A DNA stretch of 64,000 nt from Alteromonas hispanica (GTDB lineage: Bacteria; Pseudomonadota; Gammaproteobacteria; Enterobacterales; Alteromonadaceae): positions 310,001 to 374,000 of the forward strand of contig NZ_JAAAWP010000002.1 of the NCBI RefSeq assembly GCF_010500915.1. The letters run 5' to 3'. Under the pieces are notes generated by a model, which had not been told where the DNA came from, ran no database searches, and saw only the letters and a program-made list of their open reading frames with translations. Of the stretch, positions 17,510-24,881 are shown piece by piece (the first letter of the stretch is position 1; the number at the start of each line of letters is the position of its first letter). The translations under genes were made by a program, and so were the position numbers.

Positions 17510-19240
17510 ATGAATATACATGCTCTATTAGTTAACAGATTCAGTGAAGCACTTCAAAAGATGGGTGTGGAAGATGCCCCCGTTCCTGTTTCGCGCAGTG
17601 CTCGTCCTGAGTTTGGTGAATATCAATTTAACGGTGCCATGGCGCTGGCTAAGCAACTTCGTCAAAAGCCTAGGGACATTGCAGAGAAAATTGTTGAAAT
17701 TGTTGAACTTAATGACGTTTCTAACAAGCTGGAAGTGGCCGGCCCAGGTTTTATTAATATTCATTTGAGTGACGAGTGGCTTGCTGGCCAATGTGAGAGC
17801 GCATTGGCTGATAAGCGCCTAGGCGTTGCAGAGGCGTCTAAACAGAATATTGTTGTAGATTATTCTTCACCAAACTTAGCTAAAGAAATGCACGTGGGGC
17901 ATTTGCGAACCACTATTATCGGTGACGCGGTAGTGAAGGTGCTCGAGTTTTTAGGTCATAAGGTCATTCGCCAAAATCACATGGGTGACTGGGGCACGCA
18001 GTTTGGTATGTTATTGGCCCACCTTTCAGACAAGCTTCAAGAGGAAGTTGCAGAAACGGCACTGTCAGACTTAGAAGACTTTTATCGTGAAGCAAAGGTT
18101 CGTTTTGATGAAGAAGACGGCTTTGCTGACCGCGCTAGAGAATACGTTGTGAAGCTTCAAGGCGGAGATGAGCAGTGCTTAGCACTTTGGGAGAAATTTA
18201 TCGATGTATCGATTACCCATTCGGAAGAAGTGTATAAAAAACTCAACGTAAGTCTAACCCGCGACGATATTATGGGCGAGTCTGCGTACAATGATGACTT
18301 GGCCAATGTTATCGCAGATCTTAAAGCCAAAGGTATTGCCGTTGAAGACCAGGGCGCACAAGTAGTTTTTATTCCTGAACTTGCCGATAAAGAGGGTAAC
18401 CCTGCGGTTTATATCGTTCAGAAATCTGGCGGTGGATACCTTTATGCTACTACCGACCTTGCAGCGATGCGCTATCGCAGCGGCACGCTTAATGCCGACC
18501 GCACGCTGATTCTTACTGATGCTCGTCAAGCTCTGCACTTTAAACAAACAGAAATTGTAGGTCGCAAAGCGGGCTTTATGCTTGAAACCCAATCCTATGA
18601 GCACTGCCCGTTTGGCATGATGTTAGGTAGCGATGGCAAGCCCTTCAAAACGCGTACGGGTGGAACCGTTAAGTTGGTAGAGTTGCTCGACGAAGCTATT
18701 GAACGCGCGGGTAAACTCATTGCTGAACGTGACAATGACTTAAGCGAAGCCGAATTGAATGAAGTTGCTTATAAGGTAGGCATCGGTGCGGTTAAGTATG
18801 CCGATTTATCTAAAAACCGCACCACTGATTATATGTTTAACTGGGACTCTATGTTGAGTTTCGAGGGGAATACAGCGCCTTATCTGCAGTATGCTTACAC
18901 TCGCGTGAAGAGTTTGTTTAGAAAAGCGAATGTAGATATGGCATCGATGCCGGTGGATATTTCATTGGTTGAAAAGCAAGAGCACGCGCTAGCGGTTCTT
19001 CTTTTGCAATTTGAAGAAGTTATTAGCATGGTTTCTCGCGAGGCAACGCCGCATATTCTTTGCACATACTTGTACGATGTGGCCTCGGCCTTTATGACGT
19101 TCTATGAGGCGTGCCCAATGCTTAAAGACGGTATAGAGCCCTCTGTTCGTGATAGCCGATTAGCATTGTCAGCTTTAGTTGCCAATACACTAGAAAAAGG
19201 TTTGACTCTTCTCGGTATTGAAACACTGGAAAAAATGTAA
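17510..19240 (+). CDS. argS: Arginyl-tRNA synthetase
   Basis: Class I aminoacyl-tRNA synthetase, 576 residues, charging tRNA-Arg. The N-terminal Add-1 domain (1-105) is followed by the HIGH signature as SSPNLAKEMHVGHLRTT (HVGH at 128-131). The KMSKS loop has the usual gammaproteobacterial degenerate form MLGSDGKPFKTRTGG. The C-terminal DALR anticodon-binding domain begins near YLQYAYTRVKSLFRK and ends in LTLLGIETLEKM, a typical ArgS end. It lies ten bases downstream of prfC, so the two are probably co-transcribed. Confidence 0.97.
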   Translation: MNIHALLVNRFSEALQKMGVEDAPVPVSRSARPEFGEYQFNGAMALAKQLRQKPRDIAEKIVEIVELNDVSNKLEVAGPGFINIHLSDEWLAGQCESALADKRLGVAEASKQNIVVDYSSPNLAKEMHVGHLRTTIIGDAVVKVLEFLGHKVIRQNHMGDWGTQFGMLLAHLSDKLQEEVAETALSDLEDFYREAKVRFDEEDGFADRAREYVVKLQGGDEQCLALWEKFIDVSITHSEEVYKKLNVSLTRDDIMGESAYNDDLANVIADLKAKGIAVEDQGAQVVFIPELADKEGNPAVYIVQKSGGGYLYATTDLAAMRYRSGTLNADRTLILTDARQALHFKQTEIVGRKAGFMLETQSYEHCPFGMMLGSDGKPFKTRTGGTVKLVELLDEAIERAGKLIAERDNDLSEAELNEVAYKVGIGAVKYADLSKNRTTDYMFNWDSMLSFEGNTAPYLQYAYTRVKSLFRKANVDMASMPVDISLVEKQEHALAVLLLQFEEVISMVSREATPHILCTYLYDVASAFMTFYEACPMLKDGIEPSVRDSRLALSALVANTLEKGLTLLGIETLEKM

Positions 19241-19289
19241 TCTACACCATACATTACGCAGTACAAAAATAGTGTGAATCAAAGATATT

Positions 19290-19320
19290 AGGCTGTCAGT
19301 AGTGTCAGCCTTTTCTTTTT
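19290..19320 (+). terminator. Terminator after argS
   Basis: AGGCTG / CAGCCT stem with a ten-base loop followed by TTTTCTTTTT, 50 bases past the argS stop. Confidence 0.65.
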
Positions 19321-19343
19321 AAAGACAACGCTATGCTAGGTCG

Positions 19344-19376
19344 TGTTGAACTTTGCTGCAAAAATTTACAGCAAAG
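19344..19376. repeat. Palindromic dispersed repeat, copy 1
   Basis: GTTGAACTTTGCTG, a ten-base A/T-rich spacer and CAGCAAAG form a hairpin. The GTTGAACTTTGCTG arm recurs inverted at 24789-24802 in another intergenic gap, suggesting a small dispersed palindromic element. Confidence 0.5.
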
Positions 19377-19478
19377 AACGGTGCGTCTTAGTAACGCTAA
19401 TTTTGAAAAGCGTCTTTATTGGTGAGAGCTGATATTGATACCAGTTAAAAAAACGACAGAACAACAATAGGAAGACCA

Positions 19479-20054
19479 ATGACGAAAATACTCGCATTCG
19501 CAGGCAGCACTCGAGACGGATCATTTAATAACGCGATTGTAAAAGTAGCGGCACAAGGAGCAAAAGAGGCGGGCGCTGAGGTCACGCTTATCAGCTTGGC
19601 TGATTATGAAATGCCAATATTTAATGAAGACGAAGAAGCCGAGTTTGGTATTCCAGAGAACGCATTAGCGTTTAAAGCATTATTAATGGAGCATGATGGG
19701 TTTCTTATTGCTTCGCCTGAATATAACTCTAGCTATCCTGCTTTGCTTAAGAATGCTATCGACTGGGCTTCTAGAATGAGTGAGGGCGAGAAACCACTGC
19801 AGGCTTTTAAAGGTAAAGTAGCAGGTATTATGGCTGCATCTGCTGGTGGTTTAGGCGGCTTGAGAGTGCTGGTTGTGCTAAGAATGCTGCTAGAAAATAT
19901 CGGTATGGTAGTTAACCCAAATCAAAAAGCCATTGCGAAGGTCAACACATTGCTTGATGACTCTGGCAACGTTAGCGACGAAAAAACAATTAAGCAGCTT
20001 AAAAACTTGGGCAAAGAAACGGCTGAACTTGCGCGCAAGCTTGCTGACAAATAG
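19479..20054 (+). CDS. NADPH-dependent FMN reductase family protein
   Basis: A 191-residue flavodoxin-like protein of the NAD(P)H-dependent FMN reductase / azoreductase / ChrR family. The FMN phosphate loop is FAGSTRDGSFNN (7-18), the SPEYNSSYPALLKNAIDWASR segment (around 79-99) is the family hallmark, and ASAGGLGGLRVL follows. It probably reduces quinones, azo compounds or metals using NAD(P)H; the physiological substrate is unknown. It has an AGGAAG ribosome binding site and its own terminator downstream. Confidence 0.9.
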   Translation: MTKILAFAGSTRDGSFNNAIVKVAAQGAKEAGAEVTLISLADYEMPIFNEDEEAEFGIPENALAFKALLMEHDGFLIASPEYNSSYPALLKNAIDWASRMSEGEKPLQAFKGKVAGIMAASAGGLGGLRVLVVLRMLLENIGMVVNPNQKAIAKVNTLLDDSGNVSDEKTIKQLKNLGKETAELARKLADK

Positions 20055-20105
20055 TTCAACGTTCTTGCCAATCGCATTTCTAGTTTTAGATTTATTTTAA
20101 GACAT

Positions 20106-20132
20106 AGGCGCAGATTTAGAGCTGCGCTTTTT
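20106..20132 (+). terminator. Terminator after the FMN reductase gene
   Basis: GCGCAG / CTGCGC stem with an eight-base loop and TTTTTC tail, 54 bases after the stop. Confidence 0.75.
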
Positions 20133-20349
20133 CGTTTTTCTGTGCTTATCTCAGCTTTTTTCCTTGAACCATCCTAGACGCAAATCTCCAGATCCTGGGC
20201 GCAGGTGAGTCAGGTTTTTGCTTTTGTTATTCCATTTATTTTATAGGCTTAGGTACAGTAGAAAGCGGGAGAAACTTAGGCATACTGTAGCTGAAAGTTT
20301 AATTATTGAGCTTTTTTGAAAATGGAAGCTATTTACAAAGGAATAAATA

Positions 20350-20571
20350 ATGAAGGAATTGATAAGTTCAGAGATAGATGCTGTGTGTGGTGGAAATAGC
20401 GCAAGACGACTGGAAATTCAACGAATAAGAGAAAGCCGGACTGGCGGGAGACGCGACAACTCTAGGTTTAATTGCATAACTGCAAGTGTTGTAGGAGCCA
20501 GTTTAGGCATTTTTGGAGTTGTTGGTGCAATGGCTGGTGCTGGTTTTGGTGCTTATGTGTGCTCCCAGTAA
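20350..20571 (+). CDS. Double-glycine-leader peptide, candidate class II bacteriocin/microcin precursor
   Basis: A 73-residue precursor-like peptide. Residues 1-15 (MKELISSEIDAVCGG) fit the bacteriocin leader consensus MxEL..xEIxxVxGG, cleaved after Gly-Gly by a C39-peptidase ABC exporter. The predicted mature part is 58 residues: a strongly basic half with eight Arg (16-39), then a hydrophobic half (41-73) full of small residues with glycine-zipper spacing (G49/G53, G56, G59, G63/G65/G67) and cysteines at 42 and 71 that could form a disulfide. The ribosome binding site AAAGGAA is strong. A terminator-like hairpin and a second small gene follow. No C39 exporter is in the window, so export would depend on a gene elsewhere. 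Alternative: a non-toxic signalling or adhesion peptide using the same leader. Confidence 0.65.
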   Translation: MKELISSEIDAVCGGNSARRLEIQRIRESRTGGRRDNSRFNCITASVVGASLGIFGVVGAMAGAGFGAYVCSQ

Positions 20572-20583
20572 AGCCAAAAATTT

Positions 20584-20615
20584 GCGGGATGCAGTAGTGT
20601 ATCCCAGCTTTTTTT
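20584..20615 (+). terminator. Terminator/attenuator between the leader peptide gene and the next small gene
   Basis: GGGAT / ATCCC stem with a ten-base loop followed by AGCTTTTTTT. It lies 13 bases after the precursor stop and 26 bases before the next ATG, so it probably makes the downstream gene a lower-expressed read-through product. Confidence 0.6.
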
Positions 20616-20640
20616 AAAAATTTGAGTTTAAAGGAACACT

Positions 20641-20808
20641 ATGAAAACGTTTTTGTTTAACAGCACCTTTGTCGCTCTTTCCTCATGCTGGGGCTGGTTC
20701 GATCAGAACCTTTGGTTTCTATTTGCGCTCTTGGTACTCATTAAAATTGAAATGGCTGCCAATGCCTCTGAAAATGTTAGATTTAAGATTCAAAAGAACA
20801 GTATTTAG
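20641..20808 (+). CDS. Small single-TM protein, candidate immunity/partner of the leader peptide
   Basis: A 55-codon gene with an ideal AAAGGAACACT-ATG start. It encodes one hydrophobic, Trp-rich segment (CWGWFDQNLWFLFALLVLIKI, residues 16-36 in total) and a basic C-terminus (RFKIQKNSI). It lies 69 bases downstream of the double-glycine peptide gene on the same strand. Small membrane proteins next to class II bacteriocin genes are commonly immunity proteins, so that is the leading idea. It could also be a second exported peptide or an unrelated small membrane protein. No family was recognised. Confidence 0.55.
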   Translation: MKTFLFNSTFVALSSCWGWFDQNLWFLFALLVLIKIEMAANASENVRFKIQKNSI

Positions 20809-20816
20809 TCTATTCA

Positions 20817-21164
20817 TTGCCAGCCGTTGTGCCGCGCTTTAGCGAATTCAATCAGCAAGACCAATTAGCAGTATCAACTAGTGAAGCTAGCTCATTGACT
20901 GGCAATGTCGATCTTGTTGCAAACACTCATGAGTTGTTTAGATTCAATCAGCAAATGAGTGTTCACTTTAGCTATCAGGTGTATTTTCCTACAGCAACGT
21001 CAGGGCAGGTGTTTACTCAATACCTCTCGATGTTTCTAGATAACTGGCAAAACTGCCAAGCCAATGGCTTCCCATATAGTGCATATCCTCTAGCACGGCG
21101 TTTAACCCGGCGTCGCGATGTGCTTGCATTACATTTTGCAGTGCGCCAACTCGCGGATCGTTAG
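20817..21164 (+). CDS. Orphan ORF or gene fragment, 3' part antisense to the DUF2891 gene
   Basis: Open frame of 115 codons from TTG 20817. The first 65 codons (to 21012) do not overlap another gene and read like a real protein, including ..VHFSYQVYF... The remainder runs antisense through the 3' end of the DUF2891 gene and becomes Arg/Leu-rich, as shadow frames do. The likely reading is a truncated 5' remnant. The F.Y.V.F pattern is faintly like the N-terminus of sugar-phosphate cyclases (dehydroquinate-synthase relatives), but this is too weak to name it. No good ribosome binding site is present. Confidence 0.25.
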   Translation: MPAVVPRFSEFNQQDQLAVSTSEASSLTGNVDLVANTHELFRFNQQMSVHFSYQVYFPTATSGQVFTQYLSMFLDNWQNCQANGFPYSAYPLARRLTRRRDVLALHFAVRQLADR

Positions 21165-22173
21165 CATCTAAAGCGTTTATGATGCCCTCAATCATCCACG
21201 CTCTACTTATATTTAAACCGTCTAAATGTGCCAACTTACCATCAGATTTATCGGTTACCGCGGCAGGCTGCAACCAGTTATTGCTAGTGCTAGTTAGCGT
21301 TGGGAAAAAGTCAGTAAGCCATTCGCCGTATTCTTCTTTAGACATCACGCGACGCATTAGGTCTGCCTGTGCTAAACAAGGCGACAGAAAGTCTTGCCCT
21401 GATGGTTCGTAGCTTATTGGACAGCGGGTATCACTCTCATAATAATCTTTTATTCTTGATGTGAGTAGGGCTTCAAAGGATTCACTTTTTGCAATACGAC
21501 TCCAATCTAGCATTAAGCCAAAGGCAAAAGCAGTTTGGCTGTGTTCTCCTGTGCGTATGGGGTAAGCGAGCTTAGGTAGCCAGCTTTCTATACGCTCAAC
21601 AATAATGTTTTCTAAAGGCTTAAGTCGCGAAAGCCATGTGGTTGCTTCAGGTAACGGCGACTGGCGCAACTCAGCGGTTAATTGTAAAAACCATGCAAGA
21701 CCGTAAGGACGTTCGAACGCCTTGTTATTAGGCCGTTGTATCGTCGCTATTTCACCTTCGATATTTTGCTGGCTAAAGCTTTTGTTCAAGCTGGCAATAA
21801 TTGAGTCGGTTGCAATGTTATCGCCGCCTGTATTCAACATGCGAACCAATAACCAGTGACCATGCACGGAAGAATGCCAGTCGAGACAGCCGTAAAATGC
21901 AGGATAAAGTGCTTTTGGCGTCTTTGCATCGGCATCGCTGCTCATCGTGTGCTTAATAATATTAGGATATTCTTGATGGATACATTGCAGTGCGAGGTTT
22001 GAAAATACCTTCTCGTAGCCGCTGTCCTTTTTATTCACACCTTTACTCTGAGCATTAGCTGCACTAACAGCGCTATTTGTGTAGGCACTGGCACTAACAC
22101 TACTACCACTGACACTGATAAAAAATGAGATGGCGGTAAAAGTGAATAGAATGGCGTTATCGACCTTTCGCAT
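21013..22173 (-). CDS. DUF2891 family protein, secreted or periplasmic
   Basis: A 386-residue protein of the DUF2891 family, function unknown. The hallmark ALYPAFYGCLDWHSSVHGHWLLVR (about 93-116) is present; its conserved His/Asp residues and the helical rest suggest an alpha/alpha barrel fold. An N-terminal hydrophobic stretch (about 8-30, FTFTAISFFISVSGSSVSASA) looks like a signal peptide. The frame starts at TTG 22188, but ATG 22173 has AAGGAA seven bases away. It lies 43 bases downstream of the cysteine-synthase-like gene on the same strand, so probably the same operon. Confidence 0.8.
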   Translation of the reverse strand: MRKVDNAILFTFTAISFFISVSGSSVSASAYTNSAVSAANAQSKGVNKKDSGYEKVFSNLALQCIHQEYPNIIKHTMSSDADAKTPKALYPAFYGCLDWHSSVHGHWLLVRMLNTGGDNIATDSIIASLNKSFSQQNIEGEIATIQRPNNKAFERPYGLAWFLQLTAELRQSPLPEATTWLSRLKPLENIIVERIESWLPKLAYPIRTGEHSQTAFAFGLMLDWSRIAKSESFEALLTSRIKDYYESDTRCPISYEPSGQDFLSPCLAQADLMRRVMSKEEYGEWLTDFFPTLTSTSNNWLQPAAVTDKSDGKLAHLDGLNISRAWMIEGIINALDANDPRVGALQNVMQAHRDAGLNAVLEDMHYMGSHWLGSFASYLETSRGIE

Positions 22174-22215
22174 AATGTTTCCTTGCAAGTAAATGTGGAA
22201 ATAACGTGTAAGAGA

Positions 22216-23262
22216 TTAACCCACTTCTAGGGCGTTTAATATCTCTTCATATTCACCAGTACAACCTATTTCTCTGTCAATCCACTCGCGATTGTAATAG
22301 GTATCTAAATAACGCTCTCCGCTATCACACATAAGCGTCACAATAGAGCCCTGCTCACCGTTTTCTAACATTGACTGGGCAACTTTCAGTGCACCCCATA
22401 AATTTGTTCCCGTTGATGGCCCTGCATTAATACCCAGCGTATCGTTTAACCAGTGCATTGTGGCAACGCTGGCTGCATCAGGCACTTGAATCATATCGTC
22501 GATTACATCGCCCTGAAATGAAGCTTCCACTTTGGGTCTTCCAATTCCTTCAATTCTGCTGCCTCTATTTGCAGTAAGTTTACCGTTACCCTGTTTGTAG
22601 CTATCAAAAAACACAGAGTACTCAGGGTCTACAACTATTAACTTCGAGGTTTTACCTTTAAAGCGAATGTATCTACCAATCGTTGCGGAAGTGCCGCCGG
22701 TTCCGGCACTCATTACAATACTGTGAGGAACAGGGTAGGGCTCTGCCTGCATTTGGTGAAAAATGCTTTCAGCGATATTGTTATTACCCCGCCAATCTGT
22801 GGCTCGTTCAGCAAACATGAACTGGTCCATAAAGTAACCATTGTGTAATTTAGCAACTCGAATAGCCTCATCATGCATTTGGGTTGGGCAATCGACAAAG
22901 TGGCACCTGCCGCCAAATTGTTCAATAAGCGCAATTTTTTTCTGTGCAGTAGAGCGGGGCATTACTGCAATGAATGGAACGCCGATCATTCGAGCAAAGT
23001 AGGCTTCAGATACTGCTGTACTGCCTGACGACGCCTCAACAACAGTGGTGTGTTGATTAATTTTGCCGTTACACAATGCATATAAAAATAGTGAGCGGGC
23101 GAGGCGATGTTTTAAACTGCCTGTGGGATGTGTACTTTCATCTTTAAGGTAAATGTCTATACCATCAAGCTTGAGAGCTTCTAGCTTGATAAGGTGCGTG
23201 TCGGCCGAACGCTGATAATCTGCATTTATTTTTTTAACCGCTTGAGAAACCCAACTCGACAT
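22216..23262 (-). CDS. PLP-dependent cysteine synthase-like protein (Cds1-type cysteine desulfhydrase)
   Basis: A 348-residue fold-type II PLP enzyme. The Schiff-base lysine is in [11 protein letters not shown] (about 46-56), the substrate loop is [12 protein letters not shown], and the phosphate-binding Gly-rich loop is [10 protein letters not shown]. The GSLKHR form, the long C-terminal tail and GxNxGPSTGTN.. pattern place it with the branch that includes the mycobacterial L-cysteine desulfhydrase Cds1 rather than housekeeping CysK/CysM. The reaction is likely cysteine breakdown to pyruvate, ammonia and sulfide, or a related beta-elimination. That is inferred from the family branch. Confidence 0.8.
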   Translation of the reverse strand: MSSWVSQAVKKINADYQRSADTHLIKLEALKLDGIDIYLKDESTHPTGSLKHRLARSLFLYALCNGKINQHTTVVEASSGSTAVSEAYFARMIGVPFIAVMPRSTAQKKIALIEQFGGRCHFVDCPTQMHDEAIRVAKLHNGYFMDQFMFAERATDWRGNNNIAESIFHQMQAEPYPVPHSIVMSAGTGGTSATIGRYIRFKGKTSKLIVVDPEYSVFFDSYKQGNGKLTANRGSRIEGIGRPKVEASFQGDVIDDMIQVPDAASVATMHWLNDTLGINAGPSTGTNLWGALKVAQSMLENGEQGSIVTLMCDSGERYLDTYYNREWIDREIGCTGEYEEILNALEVG

Positions 23263-23512
23263 AACGAAATCCTTAAAAAACGTGGATACAAAAAACTATT
23301 AAAAAGTGAAATTCAGGTTAGCAGTGGTTGATGAGTCTTTTTTTCTTATTTTTCTAAAAATGATAGTTAGTGTGCGATATTATTCTATTATATAAATTTT
23401 TTTTGCGGGTAATTGCTTTTCTGCTGTTTTGGTCATTAATTGGGAGTGATAAAAAAGTTTGGTATTGTTATAAGCAAAAGGTGCATTCTGTATAAATTTA
23501 AAGAGGCGATGA

Positions 23513-24703
23513 GTGAGACGGATTCAGGTATTTACATTGTCGATGCTATTACTAGTGCAGTTGTTAATCGTATCGCCACTGTGTTTTTCACAGACAACAT
23601 TAAAAGTAGCCACTTTTAATGTAAGTATGGAGTCTGGCAACTACACAGCATTACTTTCTAATGCAAAAAAGACAGGCACCCAATTTACGACTTCACCGCA
23701 AGAGCCCTTGTTTGGTATTAAGGTGCTACAGCATGTGTTGAGTACTGGAGAGCACCCCCAAGTTCGAAATATTGCTGAAATTATTCAACGAGTGAACCCG
23801 GATGTACTGCTTTTAAATGAGTTCGATTATATCGAAGATAAAGCCAAGGGTATTGATGCTTTTATTGCAAACTACTTGAATATTTCTCAATATGGACAGC
23901 GTGCAGTGGATTATCCCTACAGCTATATAGCGCCAGTGAATACGGGTGTAGCTACGCCTTTCGACCTTGATAACAACGGCAAGAAAGAACAGATTGGCGG
24001 CGACGCACAAGGTTTTGGGCTATATTATGGGCACTACGGCATGGCCATTTTGTCGAAGTATCCAATAGAAGAAGAGAGCATACGCACTTTCCAGCGTTTT
24101 AAATGGCATCATATGCCTCATCCGCAAAAACCGTTCATGCCAGATGGTTTAGAGGGCACGCCCAATGCTAGGCCTTGGTACAACGAAAAAGAATGGGCTG
24201 AGCTTAGGTTGAGTTCAAAATCTCATTGGGATGTACCTGTGTTGGTTGATGGTAAAACTATTCATATTTTGGCAATGCACCCAACACCTCCTACCTTCGA
24301 CGGGGCAGAGGACAGGAACGGCAAACGCAATCACGATGAAATTCGATTTATGGCCGATTACCTCTCTCCAGATAAGGGGGCATACATTTATGATGACAAA
24401 CTTGAAAAGGCAAGCTTAAAGGCGGGTGCCAACTTTATATTAATGGGCGATTTTAATGCGGCAGACACGGGAGATAAATATCGACCAGGTGTCATTGAAC
24501 AATTAATAAATCACCCGCTGGTGGCAAGTGACATTGTGCCTAAAAGTCTGGGCGCTGCAGAATCTTTCGACAGTGAATATAGCGACCGCTTTACGGCAAG
24601 CTGGGGGGCGAGGGTAGACTATGTATTGCCATCGAAAGGGCTTAACATTAAGGGGGGGGCGTGTTTTGGCCCACAAAAAGCAGCGAACTTTATAGGCTTA
24701 TAG
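23513..24703 (+). CDS. Secreted endonuclease/exonuclease/phosphatase-family protein, frameshifted at the 3' end
   Basis: Residues 1-26 form a signal peptide (..SPLCFSQ). The EEP (DNase I-like) fold follows with motifs ATFNVSM, LLNEFD (metal Glu), ILSKYP, LAMHPTPP (catalytic His), LMGDFNA and RVDYVLPS. The frame then ends at TAG 24703 with an unrelated tail. A G8 tract at 24652-24659 is the breakpoint: adding one G restores GVFWPTKSSELYRLI..SSDHRLVWASISLP to a stop at 24760-24762, including the catalytic SDH motif. As read, the protein lacks that motif and is probably inactive. Either a sequencing error, a fixed mutation or reversible slippage could explain it. The GTG start at 23513 has GAGGCGAT upstream. 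Confidence 0.8.
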   Translation: MRRIQVFTLSMLLLVQLLIVSPLCFSQTTLKVATFNVSMESGNYTALLSNAKKTGTQFTTSPQEPLFGIKVLQHVLSTGEHPQVRNIAEIIQRVNPDVLLLNEFDYIEDKAKGIDAFIANYLNISQYGQRAVDYPYSYIAPVNTGVATPFDLDNNGKKEQIGGDAQGFGLYYGHYGMAILSKYPIEEESIRTFQRFKWHHMPHPQKPFMPDGLEGTPNARPWYNEKEWAELRLSSKSHWDVPVLVDGKTIHILAMHPTPPTFDGAEDRNGKRNHDEIRFMADYLSPDKGAYIYDDKLEKASLKAGANFILMGDFNAADTGDKYRPGVIEQLINHPLVASDIVPKSLGAAESFDSEYSDRFTASWGARVDYVLPSKGLNIKGGACFGPQKAANFIGL

Positions 24704-24788
24704 AGAACAGAAATGCAAGCTCAGACCATCGTTTAGTGTGGGCGTCAATTTCATTACCCTAGGACGTGTGGAGCGCTATAAAAATGTA

Positions 24789-24805
24789 CAGCAAAGTTCA
24801 ACATG
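24789..24805. repeat. Palindromic dispersed repeat, copy 2 (half)
   Basis: CAGCAAAGTTCAACATG is the inverse of the arm at 19344-19358. The opposite arm is degenerate here. Confidence 0.45.
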
Positions 24806-24881
24806 TTTAAGGAAAAAGCTGTAATAAATGATCAGATAAAGCTAGCCAGTATTTTTCAGTTACGTTATTTTGAATACGTTA

